Assembly (NCBI RefSeq): GCF_910591885.1
Contig: NW_025963555.1
Location: forward strand, 5,084,001 to 5,148,000
Source of the DNA: Bombus terrestris
Taxonomy: Eukaryota > Arthropoda > Insecta > Hymenoptera > Apidae
Direction: 5' to 3'
Length of the DNA stretch: 64,000 nucleotides
Shown here: positions 11,904 through 27,849 of the stretch, one piece after another
Layout of the letters: every line of letters starts with the position of its first letter
Numbering within the stretch: the first letter of the stretch is position 1
Position numbers and translations under genes: made by a program
The notes under the pieces: model-generated
Database searches by the model: none
The model's input: only the letters and a program-made list of their open reading frames with translations
Told to the model about the DNA's origin: nothing

Positions 11904-13877
11904 ATAACGTCAAACGTCACAGAGTGATACAATATAACGTTATACGTTATAACGTAGTAGTACATAATGCTATACGTTACAACGTAGTAGTACGTAACGT
12001 CATACGTCCTATAGTGAAACAATGTAACGTTATACGTTATAACGTAGAAGTACATAACGTTATACGCTATAAAGTAGTAGTACATAACGTTATACGTTGC
12101 AACGTAGTAGTACATAACGTCAAATGACACATAGTGATACAATATAACGTTATACGTTATTACGTAGTAGTACATAACGTTATACGTCATATAGTAGTAC
12201 AATATAACGTTATACGTTATAACGTAGTAGTAAATAACGTCAAACGTCACAGAGTGATACAATATAACGTTATACGTTATAACGTAGAAGTACATAACGT
12301 TATACGTTATAAAGTAGTAGTACATAATGCTATACGATACAACGTAGTAGTACATAACGTCATACGTCCTATAGTGATACAATGTAACGTTATAAGTTAG
12401 AACGTAGTAGTACATGACGTCAAACGTCACATAGTGATACAATGTAACATTATACGTTATAATGTCGAAGTGCAAAACGTTATACGTTATAACGTAGTAG
12501 TACATAACGTCAAACGTCACATAGTGATACAATATATCGTTCTACGTTATAACGTAGTAGTACATAACGTTATACGACATATAGTAGTACAAGATAACGT
12601 TATACGTTATAACGTAGTAGTACATAACGTTATCCGGTATAACGTAATAGTGCATATCTATATACGTCATATAGTGATGCAATATAACGTCATACGTTAT
12701 AACGAAGAAGTACATAACGTTATACAGTATAAAGGAGTAGTACATAACGTTATACGTTATAACGTAGTAGTACATAACGTCAAACGTCACATAGTGATAC
12801 AATATAACGTTATACGCTATAACGTAGAAGTACATAACGTTATGCGTATTAAAGTAGTAGTACATAACGTTATACGTTACAACGTAGTAGTACATAACGT
12901 CATACGTCCTATAGTGATACAATGTAACTTTATACGTTATAACGTAGTAGTATATAACGTTATACGTTATAACGTAGTAGTACATAACGTCATTCGTCCT
13001 ATAGTGATACAATGTAACGTTAAACGTTATAACGTAGTAGTATACAACGTTATACGTTATAACGTAGTGGTAACTAACGTTATACGTTACAACGTAGTAG
13101 TACATAACGACATACGTCCTATAGAGATACAATGTAACGTTATAAGTTATAACGTAGTAGTATACAACGTTATACGTTATAACGTAGTAGTACATAACGT
13201 TATACGTTACAACGTAGTAGTACATAACGTCATACGTCCTATAGTGATACAATGTAACGTTATAAGTTATAACGACGTAGTATATAACGTTATACGTTAT
13301 AAAGTAGTAGTACATAATGCTATACGTTACAACGTAGTAGTACGTAACGTCATACGTCCTATAGTGATACAATGTAACGTTATACGTTATAACGTAGTAA
13401 TATACAACGTTATACGTTATAACGTAGTGGTAACTAACGTTATACGTTATAACGTAGTAGTACATAACGTCAAACGTCACATAGTTATACAATATAACGT
13501 TATACCTTATAACGTAGTAGTACATAACGTTATACGTCATATAGTAGTACAATATAACGTTATACGTTATAACGTAGTAGTACATAACGTCAAACGTCAC
13601 ATAGTGATACAATATAACGTTATACGTTATAACGTAGAAGTACATAACGTTATACGTCATATAGTAGTACAATATAACGTTATACGTTATAACGTAATAG
13701 TACATAACGTCAAACGTCACAGAGTGATACAATATAACGTTATACGTTATAACGTAGTAGTACATAATGCTATACGTTACAACGTAGTAGTACGTAGCGT
13801 CATACGTCCTATAGTGATACAATGTAACGTTATACGTTATAATGTAGAAGTGCAAAACGTTATACGTTATAACGTAG
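11904..13877. repeat. 1,974-bp duplicated segment, copy 2 (copy 1 at 6721-8694)
   Basis: Second copy of the segment at 6721-8694 at an offset of 5,183 bp. The series beginning TAACTTTATACG at about 12924 restarts one that began at about 11124, so the region 11.1-13.9 kb holds a 1,800-bp (60-monomer) tandem repeat. After 13877 the order changes to that seen near 14500 and 22000. Confidence 0.78.
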
Positions 13878-15551
13878 TAGTACATAACGTCAAACGTCAC
13901 ATAGTGATACAGTATAACGTTATACGTTATAACGTAGAAGTACAAAACGTTATACGTTATAACGTAGTAGTACTTGACGTTATACGTTACTATGTAGTAG
14001 TACATAACGTCATACGTCCTATAGTGATACAATTTAACGTTATACGTTATAACGTAGCAGTATATAACGCTATACGTTATAACGTAGTAGTACATAACGT
14101 CATACGTCCTATGGTGATACAATGTAACGTTATACGTTATAACGTCGTAGTATATAACGTTATACGTTATAACGTAGTAGTACATAACGTCATTCGTCCT
14201 ATAGTGATACAATGTAACGTTATACGTTATAACGTAGAAGTACAAAACGTTATATGTTATTACGTAGTAGTACATAACGTTGTACGTTAGAGGTAGTAGT
14301 ACATAACGTCATACGTCCTATAGTGATACAATGTAACGTTATACGTTATAATGTAGAAGTACATAACGTTATACATTATAGAGTAGTAGTACATAACGTT
14401 ATACGTTACAACGTAGTAGTACATGACGTCAAACGTCACATAGTGATACAATGTAACGTTATACGTTATAATGTAGAAGTGCAAAACGTTATACGTTATA
14501 ACGTAGTAGTACATAACGTCAAACGTCACATAGTGATACAGTATAACGTTATACGTTATAACGTAGAAGTACAAAACGTTATACGTTATAACGTAGTAGT
14601 ACTTGACGTTATACGTTACTATGTAGTAGTACATAACGTCATACGTCCTATAGTGATACAATTTAACGTTATACGTTATAACGTAGCAGTATATAACGCT
14701 ATACGTTATAACGTAGTAGTACATAACGTCATACGTCCTATGGTGATACAATGTAACGTTATACGTTATAACGTAGTAGTATATAACGTTATACGTTATA
14801 GCGTAGTAGTGCATAACGTCAAACGTCACATAGTGATACAATATAACGTTATACGTTATAACGTAGAAGTACATAACGTTATACGTTATAAATTAGTAGT
14901 ACATAACGTTATACGTTACAACGTAGTAGTACATAACGTCATACGTCCTATAGTGATACAATGTAACGTTATACGTTATAACGTAGTAGTACATAACGTT
15001 ATCCGGTATAACGTAATAGTGCATATCTATATACGTCATATAGTGATGCAATATAACGTCATACGTTATAACGTAGAAGGACATAACGTTATACATTATA
15101 AAGTAGTAGTACATAACGTTATACGTTACAACGTAGTAGTACATAACGTCATACGTCCTATAGTGATACAATATACCGTTATACGTTATAACGTAGAAGT
15201 ACAAAACGTTATATGTTATTACGTAGTAGTACTTAACGTTATACGTTACTACGTAGTAGTACCTAACGTCATACGTCCTATAGTGATACAATGTAATGTT
15301 ATACGTTATAACGTCGTAGTATATAACGTTATACGTTATAACGTAGTAGTACATGACGTCAAACGTCACATAGTGATACAATGTAACATTATACGTTATA
15401 ATGTAGAAGTGCAAAACGTTATACGTTATAACGTAGTAGTACATAACGTTATCCGGTATAACGTAATAGTGCATATCTATATACGTCATATAGTGATGCA
15501 ATATAACGTCATACGTTATAACGTAGTAGTACATAACGTCATACGTCCTAT

Positions 15552-17801
15552 AGAGTGATACAATGTAACGTTATAAGTTATAACGTAGTAGTTTACAACG
15601 TTATACGTTATAACGTAGTAGTACATAACGTTATCCGGTATAATGTAATAGTACATATCTATATACGTCATATAGTGATGCAATATAACGTTATGCGTTA
15701 TAACCTAGAAGTACGAAACGTTATACGTTACAACGTAGCAGTACATAACGTCATACGTCCTATAGTGATACAATGTAACGTTATAAGTTATAACGTTGTA
15801 GTACATGACGTCAAACGTCACATAGTGATACAATGTAACATTATACGTTATAATGTCGAAGTGCAAAACGTTATACGTTATAACGTAGTAGTACATAACG
15901 TCAAACGTCACATAGTGATACAATATAACGTTCTACGTTATAACGTAGTAGTACATAACGTTATACGACATATAGTAGTACAAGACAACGTTATACGTTA
16001 TAACGTAGTAGTACATAACGTTATCCGGTATAACGTAATAGTGCATATCTATATACGTCATATAGTGATGCAATATAACGTCATACGTTATAACGAAGAA
16101 GTACATAACGTTATACACTATAAAGTAGTAGTACATAACGTTATACGTTATAACGTAGTAGTACATAACGTCAAACGTCACATAGTGATACAATATAACG
16201 TTATACGCTATTACGTAGTAGTACATAACGTTATACGTCATATAGTAGTACAATATAACGTTATACGTTATAACGTAGTAGTACATAACGTCAAGCGTCA
16301 CATAGTGATACAATATAACGTTATACGTTATAACGTAGAAGTACAAAATGTTATATGTTATTACGTAGTAGTACTTAACGTTATACGTTACTACGTAGTA
16401 GTACATAACGTCATACGTCCTATAGTGATACAATGTAACGTTATACGTTATAACGTAGTAGTACTTAACGTTATACGTTACTGCGTAGTAGTACATAACG
16501 TTATACGTCATATACTGGTACAATATAACGTTATACGTTATAATGTAGAAGTACAAAAAGTTATACGTTATAACGTAGTAGTACATAACGTTATCCGGTA
16601 TAACGTAATAGTACATATCTATATACGTCATATAGTGATGCAATATAACGTTATACGTTATAACGTAGAAGTACAAAACGTTATATGTTATTTCGTAGTA
16701 GTACATAACGTTATACGTTACAACGTAGTAGTACATAACGTCATACGTCCTATAGTGATACAATGTAACGTTATACGTTATAACGTAGTAGTACTTAACG
16801 TTGTACGTTACTGCGTAGTAGTACATAACGTTATACGTCATATAGTGGTACAATATAACGTTATACGTTATAATGTAGAAGTACAAAAATTTATACGTTA
16901 TAACGTAGTAGTACATAACGTTATCCGGTATAACGTAATAGTACATATCTATATACGTCATATAGTGATGCAATATAACGTTATACGTTATAACGTAGAA
17001 GTACAAAACGTTATATGTTATTACGTAGTAGTACATAACGTTATACGTTACAACGTAGTAGTACATAACGTCATACGTCCTATAGTGATACAATGTAATG
17101 TCATACGTTATAACGTCGTAGTATATAACGTTATACGTTATAACGTATTAGTACATGACGTCAAACGTCACATAGTGATACAATGTAACATTATACGTTA
17201 TAATGTAGAAGTGCAAAACGTTATACGTTATAACGTAGTAGTACATAACGTTATCCGGTATAACGTAATAGTGCATATCTATATACGTCATATAGTGATG
17301 CAATATAACGTCATACGTTATAACGTAGAAGTACATAACGTTATGCATTATAAAGTAGTAGTACATAACGTTATACGTTACAACGTAGTAGTACATAACG
17401 TCATACGGCCTATAGTGATACAATTTAACGTTATACGTTATAACGTAGCAGTATATAACGTTATACGTTATAACGTAGTAGTACATAACGTCATACGTCC
17501 TATGGTGATACAATGTAACGTTATACGTTATAACGTAGTAGTATATAACGTTATACGTTATAGCGTAGTAGTACATAACGTCAAACGTCACATAGTGATA
17601 CAATATAACGTTATACGTTATAACGTAGTAGTATATAACGTTATACGTTATAACGTAGTAGTACATAACGTCATTCGTCCTATAGTGATACAATGTAACG
17701 TTATACGTTATAACGTAGAAGTATATAACGTTATACGTTATAACGTAGTAGTACATAACGTCAAACGTCACATAGTGATACAATATAACGTTATAACGTA
17801 G
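15552..17801. repeat. 2.25-kb module, copy in macro-unit 2
   Basis: The module runs from the 32-bp landmark to just before the 23-bp unit. It recurs at about 22957-25205 (offset 7,404 bp, same length) and about 34940-37039 (150 bp shorter). It contains five D-E pairs in a fixed pattern, A units ending GTACTTA, and the distinctive AAAAATTTATACG unit near 16885. Its last 1.5 kb also matches 8741-10217. One difference from the other copies is AAAATGTTATATG near 16347 where they have AAAACG. Confidence 0.85.
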
Positions 17802-18860
17802 TAGTATATAACGTTATACGTTATAACGTAGTAGTACATAATGTTATACGTTATAACGTAGTAGTACATAACGTCATACGTCCTATGGTGATACAGTGTA
17901 ACGTTATACGTTATAACGTAGTAGTACATAACGTTATACGTTATAACGTAGTAGTACATAACGTCATTCGTCCTATAGTGATACAATGTAACGTTAAACG
18001 TTATAACGTAGTAGTATACAACGTTATACGTTATAACGTAGTGGTAACTAACGTTATACGTTACAACGTAGTAGTACATAACGACATACGTCCTCTAGAG
18101 ATACAATGTAACGTTATAAGTTATAACGTAGTAGTATACAACGTTATACGTTATAACGTAGTGGTAACTAACGTCATTCGTCCTATAGTGATACAATGTA
18201 ACGTTAAACGTTATAACGTAGTAGTATACAACGTTATACGTTATAACGTAGTGGTAACTAACGTTATACGTTACAACGTAGTAGTACATAACGACATACG
18301 TCCTCTAGAGATACAATGTAACGTTATAAGTTATAACGTAGTAGTATACAACGTTATACGTTATAACGTAGTGGTAACTAACGTTATACGTTATAACGTA
18401 GTAGTACATAACGTCAAACGTCACATAGTTATACAATATAACGTTATACCTTATAACGTAGTAGTACATAACGTTATACGTCATATAGTAGTACAGTATA
18501 ACGTTATACGTTATAACGTAGTAGTACATAACGTCAAACGTCACATAGTGATACAATATAACGTTATACGTTATAACGTAGAAGTACATAACGTTATACG
18601 TCATATAGTAGTACAATATAACGTTATACGTTATAACGTAGTAGTACATAACGTCAAACGTCACAGAGTGATACAATATAACGTTATACGTTATAACGTA
18701 GTAGTACATAATGCTATACGTTACAACGTAGTAGTACGTAACGTCATACGTCCTATAGTGATACAATGTAACGTTATACGTTATAACGTAGAAGTACATA
18801 ACGTTATGCGTATTAAAGTAGTAGTACATAACGTTATACGTTACAACGTAGTAGTACATA

Positions 18861-18890
18861 ACGTCATACGTCCTATAGTGATGCAATATA
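18861..18890 (+). repeat. Hybrid B/E monomer
   Basis: The left half is type B (ACGTCATACGTCCTATAG) and the right half is type E (GTGATGCAATATA), and the following monomer is the one that normally follows E (ACGTCATACG, then GAAG). I see this combination only here. It reads as a crossover or conversion junction inside a 30-bp unit that joined a B context to the downstream side of a D-E context. Confidence 0.8.
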
Positions 18891-21800
18891 ACGTCATACG
18901 TTATAACGTAGAAGTACATAACGTTATACATTATAAAGTAGTAGTACATAACGTTATACGTTATAACGTAGTAGTACATAACGTCAAACGTCACATAGTG
19001 ATACAATGTAACGTTATAAGTTATAACGTAGTAGTATATAACGTTATACGTTATAACGTAGTAGTACATAATGTTATACGTTATAACGTAGTAGTACATA
19101 ACGTCATACGTCCTATGGTGATACAATGTAACGTTATACGTTATAACGTAGTAGTACATAACGTTATCCGGTATAACGTCGTAGTATATAACGTTATACG
19201 CTATAACGTAGTAGTACATGACGTCATACGTCCTATAGTGATACAATGTAACGTTATAAGTTATAACGTAGTAGTATACAACGTTATACGTTATAACGTA
19301 GTAGTACATAACGTTATACGTTAAACGTAGTAGTACATAACGTCATACGTCCTATAGTGATACAATGTAACGTTATACGTTATAACGTAGTAGTATATAA
19401 CGTCATACGTCCTATAGTGATACAATGTAACGTTATAAGTTATAACGTAGTAGTATACAAAGTTATACGTTATAACGTAGTAGTACATAACGTTATTCGT
19501 TACAACGTAGTAGTACATAACGTCATACGTCCTATAGTGCAAACAATGTAACGTTATACGATATAACGTCGTAGTATATAACGTTATACGCTATAACGTA
19601 GTAGTACCTGACGTCAAACGTCACATAGTGATACAATGTAACATTATACGTTATAATGACGAAGTGCAAATCGTTATACGTTATAACGTAGTAGTACATA
19701 ACGTCAAACGTCACATAGTGATACAATATAACGTTATACGTTATAACGTAGTAGTACATAACGTTATACGTCATATAGTAGTACAATATAACGTTATACG
19801 TTATAACGTAGTAGTACATAACGTTATCCGGTATAACGTAATAGTGCATATCTATATACGTCATATAGTGATGCAATATAACGTCATACGTTATAACGTA
19901 GAAGTACATAACGTTATACATTATAAAGTAGTAGTACATAACGTTATACGTTACAACGTAGTAGTACATAACGTCAAACGTCACATAGTGATACAATATA
20001 ACGTTATACGTTATAACGTAGAAGTACATAACGTTATGCGTATTAAAGTAGTAGTACATAACGTTATACGTTACAACGTAGTAGTACATAACGTCATACG
20101 TCCTATAGTGATACAATGTAACTTTATACGTTATAACGTAGTAGTATATAACGTTATACGTTATAACGTAGTAGTACATAACGTCATTCGTCCTATAGTG
20201 ATACAATGTAACGTTAAACGTTATAACGTAGTAGTATACAACGTTATACGTTATAACGTAGTGGTAACTAACGTTATACGTTACAACGTAGTAGTACATA
20301 ACGACATACGTCCTATAGAGATACAATGTAACGTTATAAGTTATAACGTAGTAGTATACAACGTTATACGTTATAACGTAGTAGTACATAACGTTATACG
20401 TTACAACGTAGTAGTACATAACGTCATACGTCCTATAGTGATACAATGTAACGTTATAAGTTATAACGACGTAGTATATAACGTTATACGTTATAACGTA
20501 GTAGTACATAATGCTATACGTTACAACGTAGTAGTACGTAACGTCATACGTCCTATAGTGATACAATGTAACGTTATACGTTATAACGTAGTAATATACA
20601 ACGTTATACGTTATAACGTAGTGGTAACTAACGTTATACGTTATAACGTAGTAGTACATAACGTCAAACGTCACATAGTTATACAATATAACGTTATACC
20701 TTATAACGTAGTAGTACATAACGTTATACGTCATATAGTAGTACAATATAACGTTATACGTTATAACGTAGTAGTACATAACGTCAAACGTCACATAGTG
20801 ATACAATATAACGTTATACGTTATAACGTAGAAGTACATAACGTTATACGTCATATAGTAGTACAATATAACGTTATACGTTATAACGTAGTAGTACATA
20901 ACGTCAAACGTCACAGAGTGATACAATATAACGTTATACGTTATAACGTAGTAGTACATAATGCTATACGTTACAACGTAGTAGTACGTAACGTCATACG
21001 TCCTATAGTGATACAATGTAACGTTATACGTTATAACGTAGAAGTACATAACGTTATACGCTATAAAGTAGTAGTACATAACGTTATACGTTGCAACGTA
21101 GTAGTACATAACGTCAAATGTCACATAGTGATACAATATAACGTTATACGTTATTACGTAGTAGTACATAACGTTATACGTCATATAGTAGTACAATATA
21201 ACGTTATACGTTATAACGTAGTAGTAAATAACGTCAAACGTCACAGAGTGATACAATATAACGTTATACGTTATAACGTAGAAGTACATAACGTTATACG
21301 TTATAAAGTAGTAGTACATAATGCTATACGATACAACGTAGTAGTACATAACGTCATACGTCCTATAGTGATACAATGTAACGTTATTCGTTATAACGTA
21401 GAAGTACATAACGTTATACGTTATAAAGTAGTAGTACATAACGTTATACGTTACAACGTAGTAGTACATAACGTCATACGTCCTATAGAGATACAATGTA
21501 ACGTTATAAATTATAACGTAGTAGTATACAACGTTATACGTTATAACGTAGTAGTACATAACGTTATACGTTACAACGTAGTAGTACATAACGTCATACG
21601 TCCTGTAGTGATACAATGTAACGTTATACGATATAACGTCGTAGTATATAACGTTATACGTTATAACGTAGTAGTACATAACGTCATTCGTCCTATAGTG
21701 ATACAATGTAACGTTATACGTTATAACGTAGAAGTACAAAACGTTATATGTTATTACGTAGTAGTACATAACGTTGTACGTTAGAGGTAGTAGTACATAA

Positions 21801-22956
21801 CGTCATACGTCCTATAGTGATACAATGTAACGTTATACGTTATAATGTAGAAGTACATAACGTTATACATTATAGAGTAGTAGTACATAACGTTATACGT
21901 TACAACGTAGTAGTACATGACGTCAAACGTCACATAGTGATACAATGTAACGTTATACGTTATAATGTAGAAGTGCAAAACGTTATACGTTATAACGTAG
22001 TAGTACATAACGTCAAACGTCACATAGTGATACAGTATAACGTTATACGTTATAACGTAGAAGTACAAAACGTTATACGTTATAACGTAGTAGTACTTGA
22101 CGTTATACGTTACTATGTAGTAGTACATAACGTCATACGTCCTATAGTGATACAATTTAACGTTATACGTTATAACGTAGCAGTATATAACGCTATACGT
22201 TATAACGTAGTAGTACATAACGTCATACGTACTATGGTGATACAATATAACGTTATACGTTATAACGTAGAAGTACATAACGTTATACGTTATAAAGTAG
22301 TAGTACATAACGTTATACGTTACAACGTAGTAGTACATAACGTCATACGTCCTATAGTGATACAATGTAACGTTATACGTTATAACGTAGTAGTACATAA
22401 CGTTATCCGGTATAACGTAATAGTGCATATCTATATACGTCATATAGTGATGCAATATAACGTCATACGTTATAACGTAGAAGGACATAACGTTATACAT
22501 TACAAAGTAGTAGTACATAACGTTATACGTTACAACGTAGTAGTACATAACGTCATACGTCCTATAGTGATACAATATACCGTTATACGTTATAACGTAG
22601 AAGTACAAAACGTTATATGTTATTACGTAGTAGTACTTAACGTTATACGTTACTACGTAGTAGTACCTAACGTCATACGTCCTATAGTGATACAATGTAA
22701 TGTTATACGTTATAACGTCGTAGTATATAACGTTATACGTTATAACGTAGTAGTACATGACGTCAAACGTCACATAGTGATACAATGTAACATTATACGT
22801 TATAATGTAGAAGTGCAAAACGTTATACGTTATAACGTAGTAGTACATAACGTTATCCGGTATAACGTAATAGTGCATATCTATATACGTCATATAGTGA
22901 TGCAATATAACGTCATACGTTATAACGTAGTAGTACATAATGTCATACGTCCTATA

Positions 22957-25205
22957 GAGTGATACAATGTAACGTTATAAGTTATAACGTAGTAGTTTAC
23001 AACGTTATACGTTATAACGTAGTAGTACATAACGTTATCCGGTATAACGTAATAGTACATATCTATATACGTCATATAGTGATGCAATATAACGTTATGC
23101 GTTATAACATAGAAGTACGAAACGTTATACGTTACAACGTAGCAGTACATAACGTCATACGTCCTATAGTGATACAATGTAACGTTATAAGTTATAACGT
23201 AGTAGTACATGACGTCAAACGTCACATAGTGATACAATGTAACATTATACGTTATAATGTCGAAGTGCAAAACGTTATACGTTATAACGTAGTAGTACAT
23301 AACGTCAAACGTCACATAGTGATACAATATAACGTTCTACGTTATAACGTAGTAGTACATAACGTTATACGACATATAGTAGTACAAGACAACGTTATAC
23401 GTTATAACGTAGTAGTACATAACGTTATCCGGTATAACGTAATAGTGCATATCTATATACGTCATATAGTGATGCAATATAACGTCATACGTTATAACGA
23501 AGAAGTACATAACGTTATACACTATAAAGTAGTAGTACATAACGTTATACGTTATAACGTAGTAGTACATAACGTCAAACGTCACATAGTGATACAATAT
23601 AACGTTATACGCTATTACGTAGTAGTACATAACGTTATACGTCATATAGTAGTACAATATAACGTTATACGTTATAACGTAGTAGTACATAACGTCAAGC
23701 GTCACATAGTGATACAATATAACGTTATACGTTATAACGTAGAAGTACAAAACGTTATATGTTATTACGTAGTAGTACTTAACGTTATACGTTACTACGT
23801 AGTAGTACATAACGTCATACGTCCTATAGTGATACAATGTAACGTTATACGTTATAACGTAGTAGTACTTAACGTTATACGTTACTGCGTAGTAGTACAT
23901 AACGTTATACGTCATATACTGGTACAATATAACGTTATACGTTATAATGTAGAAGTACAAAAAGTTATACGTTATAACGTAGTAGTACATAACGTTATCC
24001 GGTATAACGTAATAGTACATATCTATATACGTCATATAGTGATGCAATATTACGTTATACGTTATAACGTAGAAGTACAAAACGTTATATGTTATTTCGT
24101 AGTAGTACATAACGTTATACGTTACAACGTAGTAGTACATAACGTCATACGTCCTATAGTGATACAATGTAACGTTATACGTTATAACGTAGTAGTACTT
24201 AACGTTATACGTTACTGCGTAGTAGTACATAACGTTATACGTCATATAGTGGTACAATATAACGTTATACGTTATAATGTAGAAGTACAAAAATTTATAC
24301 GTTATAACGTAGTAGTACATAACGTTATCCGGTATAACGTAATAGTACATATCTATATACGTCATATGGTGATGCAATATAACGTTATACGTTATAACGT
24401 AGAAGTACAAAACGTTATATGTTATTACGTAGTAGTACATAACGTTATACGTTACAACGTAGTAGTACATAACGTCATACGTCCTATAGTGATACAATGT
24501 AATGTCATACGTTATAACGTCGTAGTATATAACGTTATACGTTATAACGTATTAGTACATGACGTCAAACGTCACATAGTGATACAATGTAACATTATAC
24601 GTTATAATGTAGAAGTGCAAAACGTTATACGTTATAACGTAGTAGTACATAACGTTATCCGGTATAACGTAATAGTGCATATCTATATACGTCATATAGT
24701 GATGCAATATAACGTCATACGTTATAACGTAGAAGTACATAACGTTATGCATTATAAAGTAGTAGTACATAACGTTATACGTTACAACGTAGTAGTACAT
24801 AACGTCATACGGCCTATAGTGATACAATTTAACGTTATACGTTATAACGTAGCAGTATATAACGTTATACGTTATAACGTAGTAGTACATAACGTCATAC
24901 GTCCTATGGTGATACAATGTAACGTTATACGTTATAACGTAGTAGTATATAACGTTATACGTTATAGCGTAGTAGTACATAACGTCAAACGTCACATAGT
25001 GATACAATATAACGTTATACGTTATAACGTAGTAGTATATAACGTTATACGTTATAACGTAGTAGTACATAACGTCATTCGTCCTATAGTGATACAATGT
25101 AACGTTATACGTTATAACGTAGAAGTATATAACGTTATACGTTATAACGTAGTAGTACATAACGTCAAACGTCACATAGTGATACAATATAACGTTATAA
25201 CGTAG
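22957..25205. repeat. 2.25-kb module, copy in macro-unit 3
   Basis: This copy has the same length as 15552-17801 and almost the same order of sub-variants. Small differences are visible, such as AACATAG near 23107 where the earlier copy has AACCTAG, ATTACG near 24050 and CATATGG near 24364. The last three changes are shared with the copy at 34940-37039, so these two are closer relatives than either is to the copy in macro-unit 2. Confidence 0.85.
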
Positions 25206-27849
25206 TAGTATATAACGTTATACGTTATAACGTAGTAGTACATAATGTTATACGTCATAACGTAGTAGTACATAACGTCATACGTCCTATGGTGATACAG
25301 TGTAACGTTATACGTTATAACGTAGTAGTACATAACGTTATCCGGTATAACGTCGTAGTATATAACGTTATACGCTATAACGTAGTAGTACATGACGTCA
25401 TACGTCCTATAGTGATACAATGTAACGTTATAAGTTATAACGTAGTAGTATACAAAGTTATACGTTATAACGTAGTAGTACATAACGTTATTCGTTACAA
25501 CGTAGTAGTACATAACGTCATACGTCCTATAGTGCAAACAATGTAACGTTATACGATATAACGTCGTAGTATATAACGTTATACGCTATAACGTAGTAGT
25601 ACCTGACGTCAAACGTCACATAGTGATACAATGTAACATTATACGTTATAATGACGAAGTGCAAATCGTTATACGTTATAACGTAGTAGTACATAACGTC
25701 AAACGTCACATAGTGATACAATATAACGTTATACGTTATAACGTAGTAGTACATAACGTTATACGTCATATAGTAGTACAATATAACGTTATACGTTATA
25801 ACGTAGTAGTACATAACGTTATACGGTATAACGTAATAGTACATATCTATATACGTCATATAGTGATGCAATATAACGTCATACGTTATAACGTAGAAGT
25901 ACATAACGTTATACGTTATAAAGTAGTAGTACATAACGTTATACGTTACAACGTAGTAGTACATAACGTCAAACGTCACATAGTGATACAATATAACGTT
26001 ATACGTTATAACGTAGAAGTACATAACGTTATGCGTATTAAAGTAGTAGTACATAACGTTATACGTTACAACGTAGTAGTACATAACGTCATACGTCCTA
26101 TAGTGATACAATGTAACTTTATACGTTATAACGTAGTAGTATATAACGTTATACGTTATAACGTAGTAGTACATAACGTCATTCGTCCTATAGTGATACA
26201 ATGTAACGTTAAACGTTATAACGTAGTAGTATACAACGTTATACGTTATAACGTAGTGGTAACTAACGTTATACGTTACAACGTAGTAGTACATAACGAC
26301 ATACGTCCTCTAGAGATACAATGTAACGTTATAAGTTATAACGTAGTAGTATACAACGTTATACGTTATAACGTAGTGGTAACTAACGTTATACGTTATA
26401 ACGTAGTAGTACATAACGTCAAACGTCACAGAGTGATACAATATAACGTTATACGTTATAACGTAGTAGTACATAATGCTATACGTTACAACGTAGTAGT
26501 ACGTAACGTCATACGTCCTATAGTGATACAATGTAACGTTATACGTTATAACGTAGAAGTACATAACGTTATACGCTATAAAGTAGTAGTACATAACGTT
26601 ATACGTTGCAACGTAGTAGTACATAACGTCAAATGTCACATAGTGATACAATATAACGTTATACGTTATTACGTAGTAGTACATAACGTTATACGTCATA
26701 TAGTAGTACAATATAACGTTATACGTTATAACGTAGTAGTACATAACGTCAAACGTCACAGAGTGATACAATATAACGTTATACGTTATAACGTAGAAGT
26801 ACATAACGTTATACGTTATAAAGTAGTAGTACATAATGCTATACGATACAACGTAGTAGTACATAACGTCATACGTCCTATAGTGATACAATGTAACGTT
26901 ATTCGTTATAACGTAGAAGTACATAACGTTATACGTTATAAAGTAGTAGTACATAACGTTATACGTTACAACGTAGTAGTACATAACGTCATACGTCCTA
27001 TAGAGATACAATGTAACGTTATAAATTATAACGTAGTAGTATACAACGTTATACGTTATAACGTAGTAGTACATAACGTTATACGTTACAACGTAGTAGT
27101 ACATAACGTCATACGTCCTGTAGTGATACAATGTAACGTTATACGATATAACGTCGTAGTATATAACGTTATACGTTATAACGTAGTAGTACATAACGTC
27201 ATTCGTCCTATAGTGATACAATGTAACGTTATACGTTATAACGTAGAAGTATATAACGTTATACGTTATAACGTAGTAGTACATAACGTCAAACGTCACA
27301 TAGTGATACAATATAACGTTATAACGTAGTAGTATATAACGTTATACGTTATAAAGTAGTAGTACATAACGTTATACGTTACAACGTAGTAGTACATAAC
27401 GTCATACGTCCTATGGTGATACAATGTAACGTTATACGTTATAACGTAGTAGTACATAACGTTATCCGGTATAACGTCGTAGTATATAACGTTATACGCT
27501 ATAACGTAGTAGTACATGACGTCATACGTCCTATAGTGATACAATGTAACGTTATAAGTTATAACGTAGTAGTATACAACGTTATACGTTATAACGTAGT
27601 AGTACATAACGTTATACGTTAAACGTAGTAGTACATAACGTCATACGTCCTATAGTGATACAATGTAACGTTATACGTTATAACGTAGTAGCATATAACG
27701 TCATACGTCCTATAGTGATACAATGTAACTTTATACGATATAACGTCGTAGTATATAACGTTATACGCTATAACGTAGTAGTACATGCCGTCAAACGTCA
27801 CATAGTGATACAATGTAACATCATACGTTATAATGACGAAGTGCAAAAC

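Larger units (their letters stand above)
5195..14276. repeat. Macro-unit 1 (9,082 bp)
   Basis: No gene is seen. The first part (5195 to about 6.5 kb) matches the start of macro-unit 2 at an offset of 9,082 bp. A 1,974-bp segment, 6721-8694, recurs at 11904-13877 (offset 5,183 bp) with few differences, so most of this unit is an internal duplication. Between the copies, 8741-10217 matches 16325-17801 of macro-unit 2 (offset 7,584 bp). The 23-bp, 29-bp and 31-bp landmark monomers appear in order at 10204, 10497 and 10706. It does not have the 32-bp landmark that the next three macro-units carry. Confidence 0.8.
14277..21770. repeat. Macro-unit 2 (7,494 bp)
   Basis: No gene is seen. The order is: landmark 29-mer, an opening module of about 1.27 kb, the 32-bp landmark near 15551, a module of about 2.25 kb (15552-17801), the 23-bp unit near 17788, a segment of about 1.2 kb (about 17.94-19.17 kb) with no counterpart at the matching place in macro-unit 1, then the 29-bp (19311) and 31-bp (19520) landmarks and a final module that matches 25.2-27.3 kb at an offset of 5,995 bp. 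Near 18075-18310 a roughly 200-bp stretch with CCTCTAGAG and GTGGTAACTA variants is repeated in tandem. Confidence 0.8.

Noticed and set aside
19532..21769. 745-codon open frame on the minus strand, and others such as 5205-7349, 7359-9509 and 10718-12532
   Set aside because: Same arithmetic cause on the other strand. The predicted product is a Tyr/Val/Asn-rich ten-residue repeat with no recognisable domain.
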